Part shown: positions 58,013-64,000 of the stretch, piece by piece | Layout: each line of letters opens with the position of its first letter | Position numbering within the stretch: the first letter of the stretch is position 1 | Assembly: GCF_011927785.1 (NCBI RefSeq) | Contig: NZ_JAATJK010000001.1 | Coordinates: 620,001 to 684,000 of the forward strand | From: Micromonospora profundi | GTDB lineage: Bacteria > Actinomycetota > Actinomycetes > Mycobacteriales > Micromonosporaceae | Reading direction: 5' to 3' | DNA: 64,000 nt | Translations under genes and position numbers: made by a program | The notes under the pieces: model-generated | The model's input: the letters and a program-made list of their open reading frames with translations, nothing else | Database searches by the model: none | What the model was told of the DNA's origin: nothing

Positions 58013-58939
58013 TTACCAGGTGACGGCACCGCAGGCCCCCGGGGCCGCGCCGGGCTCGATCTGGAGCGTGGCGTGCTCGATCCGGAACTCCTCCTGCAGG
58101 GCGGTGCGTGCTGCGGTGAGCACGGTGCCGACCTCCGCGTCGGGTGCCATTGTCAGGTGTGCGGAGGCCACGTCCATGCCCGAGGTGAGCGTCCAGACGT
58201 GCAGGTCGTGCACCTCGACCACGCCGGGTACGGCGGCGAGCCGGTCGTGCACGGCGGTGACCTGGAGGTGTTCCGGGGCGGCCTGCACGAGGATGCGGAC
58301 CGCGGCGCGGCCGAGCCGCCAGGTGCGCGGCAGGATGAACACGCCGATGGCGACCGCGACCAGCGGGTCGGCCCACCACCAGTCGGTGACCGCGATGAGC
58401 AGCGCCGCGCCGATCACGCCGAGCGAGCCGAGCAGGTCGCCGAGCACCTCCAGGTAGGCGCCCTGGAGGTTGATGCTGTCCCGGGCGCCGGCGCGGAGCA
58501 GGGCGAACGCGACCACATTGGCGAGCAGGCCGAGCACGGCGACCACGAGCATCGGGCCGACCACCACCTCGTGCGGGTCGCCGAACCGGCCGATCGCCTC
58601 GATCAACACGTAGATCGCCACGCCGGAGAGCAGGACGGCGTTGGCAAGGGCGGCCAGCACCTCGAGGCGGTAGAGCCCGAAGGTGCGCTGTGGGTCGCGG
58701 GCGGCCCGTTGGGTTGCGGTGATCGCGGCCAGGGCCATCCCGATGCCGAGCACGTCGGTGAACATGTGCCCGGCGTCGGAGAGCAGTGCCAGTGAGCCGG
58801 TGTGCAGTGCGGCCACCGCCTCGACCACCATCAGGGTGGCGAGCAGGCCGAACGCTACCCAGAGTCGGCCCCGGTGCTGTTGTGCGGCGTTGCTGACCGA
58901 AGCGTGGTGGTGGTCATGACCTGAGCCCACGAAACCCAC
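58013..58939 (-). CDS. Cation diffusion facilitator (CDF) zinc exporter
   Basis: 308 residues. A His-rich N-terminus GHDHHHASV, then six spans with the metal sites LLSDAGHMFTDV (Asp-x3-His-x3-Asp) and LEVLGDLLGS, and a cytoplasmic C-terminal domain (HVWTLTSGMDVASAHLTM). It expels Zn2+ and possibly Co or Cd in exchange for protons. The start is GTG 58939 with GGAAGG upstream. Its promoter at 58967-58995 carries an internal dyad, suggesting metal-responsive control. Confidence 0.93.
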   Translation of the reverse strand: MGFVGSGHDHHHASVSNAAQQHRGRLWVAFGLLATLMVVEAVAALHTGSLALLSDAGHMFTDVLGIGMALAAITATQRAARDPQRTFGLYRLEVLAALANAVLLSGVAIYVLIEAIGRFGDPHEVVVGPMLVVAVLGLLANVVAFALLRAGARDSINLQGAYLEVLGDLLGSLGVIGAALLIAVTDWWWADPLVAVAIGVFILPRTWRLGRAAVRILVQAAPEHLQVTAVHDRLAAVPGVVEVHDLHVWTLTSGMDVASAHLTMAPDAEVGTVLTAARTALQEEFRIEHATLQIEPGAAPGACGAVTW

Positions 58940-58966
58940 CTTCCTGTGCCAGCCGGGACCGGGTCA

Positions 58967-58995
58967 AATGTATGTTCACATCGCTATGTATGCAA
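58967..58995 (-). promoter_or_regulatory. CDF promoter with internal dyad
   Basis: On the minus strand, TTGCAT (58995-58990), a 17-nt spacer and TACATT (58972-58967) form the promoter. The spacer holds ACAT-AGCG-ATGT, a dyad of the kind used by ArsR/SmtB-type metal sensors. Two copies of ATGTATG flank it on the plus strand. Confidence 0.55.
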
Positions 58996-59036
58996 CTGTA
59001 GGGCAACGATGTACCCCCGGCCCCGCCAACACGGAT

Positions 59037-61154
59037 TCAGCCGATCGGGTCGATGGTGGTGAGTCGCTGGGTGGCCCGGGACAGCGCGACATAGAGCGTG
59101 CGGACACCCGCACCCGGATCCGCCCGGATCTCACTCGGCGCGACGAGCACCACCCCGTCGTACTCCATGCCCTTGGCCTCCAGGCTTGTCACGACCTGCA
59201 ACCGCGACCCGCCGAGCGCGCCGAGCCAGCCGGCGACCTCGTCGCGGCGGGGGACCGGCGTGATCACACCGACCGTGCCGTCCACCTCGGCCAGCAGGCC
59301 GGTGGCCGCCTCCACCGTCGCGGTCTCCAACCCGGCCGCCGGTACGACCTGCTCGACCGGATCGACCCCGGTGGAGCGGACGGCCCTGGGCAGCGGCAGG
59401 TCCGGATAGAGCCTGCGGATCTCGGCCGCCGCCACCGCGAAGATCTCCGCCGAGTTGCGGTAGTTGGTGGTGAGCGTGAAGTCCAGCCGCTTGCGCCGAC
59501 CCAGCGCCTGGTCACGGGCTCGCGTCAGCTCCTCCGGGTCACCGGTCCAGGCGGTCTGCGCCGGATCGCCCACGATGGTCCACGAGGCCAGCCGGCCGCG
59601 TCTGCCGATCATCCGCCACTGCATCGGCGAGACGTCCTGCGCCTCGTCCACCACGATGTGCGCGTAGTCCCGGTAGTCCGCCGGGCGCTCCCGCGCCGCC
59701 GCGCGGGCCGCCCGCTGGCGGTCGCCAAGGGTGCTCAGTTCCCGGACGCCGCCGGCGAGCTGGAACGGGTCACGCCGGGCGCGGGCCGGCTGCACGGGCT
59801 TGCCCAGCAGGGCGTCCAACTCGTCGAGCAGCGCCACGTCCGCGATGGTCAGGCCGTCGGTGTCCAGACTCCGGTACGCCGCACCGAGCAACCGGATCTC
59901 CGCGCCGGAGAGGATGCCCCCGGCGTACCTGCGCAGCCGGTCGGGACGGGCCAGCCAACCGAGCACGTGCCGGGGATGCAGCCGCGGCCACCACGCCTTG
60001 AGGAACTCGCGGAACTCCGGCCGCTCGGCGATCTCGTCCTCGAAGGCACGCTGCTCCGGCAGCCGGCCGATGCCCAGGCGGCGGGCCTGCGCCCAGAGCG
60101 CGGCGAACACCCCGTCGAAGCCGGCCCGGCGGACCTCGTTGCGGCGGGCGCCCCGGTTCAGCACGCGGTCCCGGATCGCGTCCAGCTCGGCGCGGTCCAG
60201 CCGCAGCAGCGTGCCCCGGTAGAGCAGCCGCAGCTCACCCGGCCCGCCCGGCACCGCGTCCCGGACGGCCCGCTCCAGCACCCGGCGCATCCGCAGCGAA
60301 CCCTTCACGGCCGCCACGTCCGGCGGATCGGTGCGGGTGGCGGTCATTCCCGGAAAGAGGGTGCCGAGCGAGTGCAGGGTCGCCGTGTCCTCGCCGAGCG
60401 ACGGCAGCACCGAGGCGATGTACTCGACGAAGACGGTGGACGGACCGACCACCAGGATGCCGCCGCCGGCGTACCGGCTGCGGTCGGAATACAGCAGGTA
60501 GGCGGCCCGGTGCAGGGCGACAGCGGTCTTGCCGGTGCCCGGGCCGCCGGCGACGATCGTCACCCCGGAACCGGGCGACCGGATCGCCTCGTCCTGCTCC
60601 CGCTGGATCGTCGCCACGATGTCCCGCATGCCCCGCCCGGTGGCCTGGGACAGGGTGGCCAGCAGCGCGCCGTCGCCGACGACAGTCATCCCCTCCGGCG
60701 TGGCGGTGGGGTCCAGCAGGTCGTCCTCGATGCGGGTGACCCGCTCCCGCCGGGACTGGATGGTCCGTCGACGCACCACGCCCAGCGGCTGCGCCGGGGT
60801 GGCCTGGTAGAACGCGGCGGCGGCCGGCGCCCGCCAGTCGACGACAAGTGTCGTGGCGTCCTCGTCGCGGATGCCGAGCCGCCCGACGTGCAGCACCTGA
60901 CGGTCCCGCAGGTCCAGCCGGCCGAAGACCAGCCCCTCGTGCTCGGCGTCGAGGGTGTGCCGCCGCTGCGCGGCGTGGAAGACCATCGCGTCGCGCTCGA
61001 CGAGCGCGCCGAACGTGCCCACCCGCGCCATCCGGTAGCCGTCGCGCTCGGCGCGGACCGCCGACTGGCGCAGCTCGGCCAGTCGGGTGTACACCCGGTC
61101 GAGATGCCGCTGCTCGACGGCGATCTCCTGCTCCAGGGCGGTCTGGTCGGTCAA
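59037..61154 (-). CDS. helR: HelR-like RNA polymerase-recycling UvrD/Rep-family ATPase
   Basis: 705 residues. A coiled N-terminal arm (EQEIAVEQRHLDRVYTRLAEL) and a UvrD-type ATPase core: Walker A GGPGTGKTAVALHRAAYLL, DEAQD motif VVDEAQDVSPMQWRM, and motifs IVGDPAQTAW, TTNYRNSAEIF and YVALSRATQRL. The whole matches the actinobacterial HelD class II/HelR, which clears RNA polymerase from DNA and protects against rifamycins. Start TTG 61154, with GAAGGAG 8 nt before it. Its own leader may contain a rifamycin-responsive element, though none was firmly identified. Confidence 0.82.
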   Translation of the reverse strand: MTDQTALEQEIAVEQRHLDRVYTRLAELRQSAVRAERDGYRMARVGTFGALVERDAMVFHAAQRRHTLDAEHEGLVFGRLDLRDRQVLHVGRLGIRDEDATTLVVDWRAPAAAAFYQATPAQPLGVVRRRTIQSRRERVTRIEDDLLDPTATPEGMTVVGDGALLATLSQATGRGMRDIVATIQREQDEAIRSPGSGVTIVAGGPGTGKTAVALHRAAYLLYSDRSRYAGGGILVVGPSTVFVEYIASVLPSLGEDTATLHSLGTLFPGMTATRTDPPDVAAVKGSLRMRRVLERAVRDAVPGGPGELRLLYRGTLLRLDRAELDAIRDRVLNRGARRNEVRRAGFDGVFAALWAQARRLGIGRLPEQRAFEDEIAERPEFREFLKAWWPRLHPRHVLGWLARPDRLRRYAGGILSGAEIRLLGAAYRSLDTDGLTIADVALLDELDALLGKPVQPARARRDPFQLAGGVRELSTLGDRQRAARAAARERPADYRDYAHIVVDEAQDVSPMQWRMIGRRGRLASWTIVGDPAQTAWTGDPEELTRARDQALGRRKRLDFTLTTNYRNSAEIFAVAAAEIRRLYPDLPLPRAVRSTGVDPVEQVVPAAGLETATVEAATGLLAEVDGTVGVITPVPRRDEVAGWLGALGGSRLQVVTSLEAKGMEYDGVVLVAPSEIRADPGAGVRTLYVALSRATQRLTTIDPIG

Positions 61155-61261
61155 CGCACGCTCCTTCGATGTCGCCGGCAAGCGGCGCGAACCGCGCGGG
61201 CCAACCGCAGAAGGGTACGGCTTCCGCCCGGATCCGCCGCGCCCGAGGTGCGCGAACGTGC

Positions 61262-62230
61262 TCAGGCACCCGTTCCGACGACGCTCGCGTCGCCCGGGCG
61301 CGGCGGCGCGGCGCTCACGGCGTCGGCCGGCAGCGCGGCGAGCACCCGACGCAGGACGCCGCTCAGAGCGGCGTTGACCTCGTCGGGACGTTCCATCATC
61401 AGCATGTGCCCGGCACCTGAGCAGATGGTCAGCTCGGTGGCCGGCAGCGCTGCGGCGATCGACTCGGCGCAGGGCGGCGGCGTGAGCCGGTCCCGATCGC
61501 CGACCAGGGCGGCGGCCGGCAGGTGGGCGAGCGCGCTGAGGGTGTCCAACCGGTGCTGGGCGCCGATCGAGGCGCGGAACCCGCCGATCGAGCGTAGTGA
61601 GGCGCGGGCCACCGCCGAGGTCACCAGCCGGATGTCGGCCGGATCGCAGCGGTCGCCGAAGAGCATCCAGCGGATGCTCGGTTGCAGCGCGCGCAGCAGC
61701 GGGCGGGGCGGCCGCCACGAGCCGCACCGGGCCAGCACACCGGCCCCGGTGGTCTCGGCGAGCCGGATCAGCCGGGTGATCCGCGGCGAGAGCCCGTAGG
61801 CGGTGTGCGTGTGCCCCTCGGCGGTGGTCGAGACGAAGACCAGGCCGGCCGTGCGGGCGGTGAAGTGCGCGGGGTGGCGGTGCGCGTACTCCATGATCGT
61901 CATGCCGCCCAGGGAGTGCCCGACCAGTACCACCCGGCCGGCCGGCGCTACCGCGTCGATGACCGCCGCGAGGTCGTCGCCGAGCTGGGCCAGGGTGGCT
62001 GTGGGCAACGCCATGCAGCTGGACCGGCCGTGGCCCCGCGCGTCGAAGGTGACCACCCGCACGGCGCCCTCCGACAGCCCGGTGAGCGCGTCGAGCTGCC
62101 GGTGCCAGGCACGTCCGTCCAGCGTCCAGCCGTGCAGCAGGACGGCGGTGACAGGGGCGTCCGCCGGCCCCGTGGTCTCGACGTGCAGCCGCACGCCGTC
62201 GGGCAGACCGACCTCGAACCGCTCGGGCAT
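61262..62230 (-). CDS. Alpha/beta hydrolase
   Basis: 322 residues. AVLLHGWTLDGRAWHRQL, the nucleophile elbow GHSLGGMTIMEY near residue 112, an alpha-helical lid, LVGDRDRLTPP and GAGHMLMMERP give a full Ser/Asp/His triad. The text resembles actinobacterial fluoroacetate/haloperoxidase-like and lipase-type hydrolases without a signal. ATG 62230 follows GGGAGGTGG. It is unidirectional with helR, 107 nt away, with no clear coupling. The substrate is not predictable. Confidence 0.82.
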   Translation of the reverse strand: MPERFEVGLPDGVRLHVETTGPADAPVTAVLLHGWTLDGRAWHRQLDALTGLSEGAVRVVTFDARGHGRSSCMALPTATLAQLGDDLAAVIDAVAPAGRVVLVGHSLGGMTIMEYAHRHPAHFTARTAGLVFVSTTAEGHTHTAYGLSPRITRLIRLAETTGAGVLARCGSWRPPRPLLRALQPSIRWMLFGDRCDPADIRLVTSAVARASLRSIGGFRASIGAQHRLDTLSALAHLPAAALVGDRDRLTPPPCAESIAAALPATELTICSGAGHMLMMERPDEVNAALSGVLRRVLAALPADAVSAAPPRPGDASVVGTGA

Positions 62231-62378
62231 CGCCACCTCCCAGGGTCGCCCAGGCACCACCGGCACCGAGATACCCGGTGGTAACACCGGCTACCCGCCA
62301 GCACACCACGCCAATCGCGTCGAGGGAACATTCCCGAGCGCCCACCTGCCCACAGCCGACGGGGTCAAGCTGGACGGC

Positions 62379-63035
62379 ATGGGGTCGACGCAGGCGACGC
62401 CCGGCCCGTCAGCCGGCGGACCGGCAGCTCAGGGGCGACAGGCAGGGGGTACGCCGAGGGTCGCGCTCGCGGAACTGCTTGCCGGCAACCGGCGCTTCGT
62501 CAGCGGTCAGCCCATGCACGGACACGACGTGACGGCCGCCGCCGCGGCCTCCGGCGACCAGCAGCCGTACGCGGTGGTGCTCGGCTGCATCGACTCGCGG
62601 GTTCCGCTGGAGGCGATCTTCGACCAGACCTTCGGCGCGATGTGCGTGATCCGCACCGGCGGGCATGTACTCGACCGCGCGGTACGCGGCTCCATCGAGT
62701 TCGCCGTGGGCCAGCTCGGCGTACCGCTGGTCATGGTGCTGGGCCACGAGCGGTGCGGGGCGGTGGGGGCAGCGGTGGAGGCGCTGCGCAGCGGTCAGCG
62801 GCCGGAGGGATCGCTTGCCCACCTGGTCGACGAGATCGCCCCTGCGGTCGTCGAGGCAGGGCTCGACGATCCGGCGGTGCAGCCGCTGGCGATCCGCCGG
62901 CACGTGGGGCGTACGGTGCGCGCGCTGCGCCACGACGACCTGCTGGCCGGGCCGGTCGCCGCTGGCCGGGTGGCAGTGGTCGGCGGTCTCTACGACCTGG
63001 CCACCGGTGAGGTCGCACTGCTCGACCCGCCCTGA
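62379..63035 (+). CDS. Beta-carbonic anhydrase
   Basis: 218 residues. Zinc ligands lie in [11 protein letters not shown] (Cys, Asp-Arg pair) and [13 protein letters not shown] (His-x2-Cys), and a conserved [19 protein letters not shown] separates them. It interconverts CO2 and bicarbonate, supplying carboxylases or pH control. The N-terminal 35 residues are Gly/Pro-rich and vary. ATG 62379 is the only start giving a normal length; the RBS is poor. Confidence 0.92.
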   Translation: MGSTQATPGPSAGGPAAQGRQAGGTPRVALAELLAGNRRFVSGQPMHGHDVTAAAAASGDQQPYAVVLGCIDSRVPLEAIFDQTFGAMCVIRTGGHVLDRAVRGSIEFAVGQLGVPLVMVLGHERCGAVGAAVEALRSGQRPEGSLAHLVDEIAPAVVEAGLDDPAVQPLAIRRHVGRTVRALRHDDLLAGPVAAGRVAVVGGLYDLATGEVALLDPP

Positions 63036-63078
63036 CGCCCGGGGCCCGAGCGCCCGGACCCTGCCGGACGCGGACGCG

Positions 63079-63112
63079 AAACCGCCCGCCGGGAAGTCCC
63101 GACGGGCGGTTT
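63079..63112. terminator. Bidirectional terminator
   Basis: AAACCGCCCG...CGGGCGGTTT forms a long stem with one interior mismatch and a short loop, flanked by T on both strands. It ends the carbonic anhydrase gene and the convergent small gene. Confidence 0.85.
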
Positions 63113-63136
63113 GCTGATGATGCGGTGGGGGAGGGC

Positions 63137-63466
63137 TCAGCCCTCGAAGACACCGGCCGCGACCAGGCGCTTCTCGGTGGCCTCCCAGCCGTCACCCGGG
63201 TGGGTGGCAGCCAGGTTGTTGATCTCCGCCCGGATCTTGGCGGCGTGGCCGGCGGCGGCCAGCACCCGGATCTCCTCGACGAAGGCGTCGGAGTCGGTGC
63301 GCAGGTGCGCGGTCTTGCCGTTGGTCAGGTTGCGCACGTAGGCGTGCTTGCCGCCGTTGAGCGGGATGAGGTACTTGAACTCGCCCAGCACGCTGAGGGC
63401 GCCACCCTGGCCAGCCTGGCCGGCCCGGACGGACGCGCGCGCGGTCTTAGAGGTGTTGCTCGCCAC
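63137..63466 (-). CDS. Small conserved basic protein of unknown function
   Basis: 109 residues. GTG 63466 is preceded by AAGGAG, and codon use is as in neighbours. The N-terminus (SKTARASVRAGQAGQGG) is basic and flexible. The middle LGEFKYLIPLNGGKHAYVRN and the tail HPGDGWEATEKRLVAAGVFEG look well folded. No known domain was identified. Confidence 0.65.
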   Translation of the reverse strand: MASNTSKTARASVRAGQAGQGGALSVLGEFKYLIPLNGGKHAYVRNLTNGKTAHLRTDSDAFVEEIRVLAAAGHAAKIRAEINNLAATHPGDGWEATEKRLVAAGVFEG

Positions 63467-63773
63467 GGAGGTACTCCTTGCAAGACGTACGGGAGGACTG
63501 GACGTCCGGGGGCTGTATGCGGACGACACGTGAGTCGGCCCGCGAGGTGTAACGCGGCATAAGCCGCCGATGGAACTGTACAGGACCACGACATCAAGCT
63601 GCTCGTCGCGGTGTCCCCTGAGCCAACCGAGACCACCCGTCCGGCTATTCCGGCCAGCGAATTTTCCGATTCCCTGGCGCACCATCCGTCACAGGAGTCA
63701 TCATGTGTTGCAGCAACCACCTGGGTGGCCGAGGTCGTAGGGGAAGACGCACCTCGCTCTCCGGGAGGTCACC
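63467..63773. other. 307-nt divergent intergenic region
   Basis: Nothing recognised apart from the RBS of both flanking genes. No open frame with coding character and no strong promoter pair was found. Confidence 0.45.
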
Positions 63774-64000
63774 GTGCCAACGCGTGGCGTCGTATACGTC
63801 CACTCGACCCCGCTCGCCGTGTGCTCGCACGTCGAGTGGGCGATCGCGCGCGTCCTAGCCGCGCCGGTCAACCTGCAGTGGACGGCTCAGCCCGTCGACC
63901 CCGGCGCACGCCGGGCCGAGTGCGGGTGGACCGGCCGTCCGGGGACGGGCGCCGAGCTGGCTGCTGCCCTCAGGCAGTGGCCCATGATCCGTTTCGAGGT
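63774..64000 (+). CDS. DUF3145-family protein, 3' end outside window
   Basis: The 75 codons visible begin PTRGVVYVHSTPLAVCSHVEWAI, matching the actinobacterial DUF3145 family, which is of unknown function. GTG 63774 has GGGAGG at 63762-63767. The remainder lies beyond the window edge, so length cannot be assessed. Confidence 0.8.
   Translation, partial: MPTRGVVYVHSTPLAVCSHVEWAIARVLAAPVNLQWTAQPVDPGARRAECGWTGRPGTGAELAAALRQWPMIRFE

Noticed and set aside
61155..61261. Rifamycin-associated element in the helR leader
   Set aside because: Only a partial GCTTGCCGGC-like core was seen and no convincing inverted repeat, so no claim is made.
1..64000. tRNA, rRNA, transposase or prophage integrase genes
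   Set aside because: No cloverleaf or rRNA stretch was recognised by eye, and no DDE, tyrosine or serine recombinase motif was found; a tRNAscan or covariance search would be decisive.

Overview
The window is about 71-73% GC by eye, with high-GC actinomycete codon use. It looks like a chromosomal segment of a mycelial actinobacterium, most likely Micromonosporaceae (Micromonospora-like). Supporting marks are an F420-type LLM oxidoreductase, a HelR-type helicase, a DUF3145 protein, a near-consensus CebR box before a GH74 xyloglucanase, a ydaO (c-di-AMP) riboswitch before a cell-wall hydrolase, and a dispersed short palindromic repeat. The taxonomic call is inference. No rRNA, tRNA, CRISPR array, integrase or transposase was recognised.

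Region A (2-14514, all +) is a tightly packed uptake and catabolic island. It holds an AMP-dependent acyl ligase (cut by the window edge), an Asp/Glu/hydantoin-racemase-like protein, a complete family-5 (Dpp/Opp) ABC importer with fused ATPases, a carboxymuconolactone-decarboxylase-like protein, two alpha/beta hydrolases, an amidohydrolase, a 3-hydroxyisobutyrate-dehydrogenase-like enzyme, a Gfo/Idh enzyme and an IclR regulator. Two TTGAC(A/C)-N17-TA...T promoters in it carry similar GTTCC/GGAAC dyads just downstream of the -10, so a shared regulon is likely. The substrate cannot be named from sequence.

Region B (14648-20370): a secreted serine beta-lactamase-fold hydrolase, then a minus-strand run of ECF sigma factor, zinc-finger anti-sigma/membrane protein, ABC ATPase and two membrane proteins with stop/start overlaps. 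Region C (20801-32383): a coupled pair of unknown secreted or structural type, an F420-type oxidoreductase, a DxDxDG-repeat protein, a PH-like membrane protein coupled to alditol oxidase, an S2P/CBS protease, a hydrolase, an ABC-2 exporter with a DesK/DesR-type two-component system, and an L,D-transpeptidase.

Region D (32467-42762): a secreted alpha-amylase with a canonical promoter containing 7-mer operators, then a probable electron-transfer operon (ferric-reductase-like membrane protein, NuoF-like/ferredoxin fusion, TlpA-like thioredoxin, CcdA). After these come seryl-tRNA synthetase, a MerR regulator fused to a DNA polymerase sliding-clamp-like module, and a saccharopine-dehydrogenase-like reductase. 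Four copies of a bipartite palindromic repeat lie in this region only, one of them translated into CcdA.

Region E (42812-64000): alcohol dehydrogenase with an SRPBCC protein, a giant LuxR (LAL) regulator, DsbA-like and peroxiredoxin proteins, a triple-BON protein, GH74-CBM2 xyloglucanase, a membrane protein and an Asp8 mini-lipoprotein, a STAS protein, SurE coupled to a PfkB-type kinase, an SRPBCC protein, a c-di-AMP-riboswitch-controlled wall hydrolase, a CDF zinc exporter, HelR, a hydrolase, beta-carbonic anhydrase, a small conserved protein, and the start of a DUF3145 gene.
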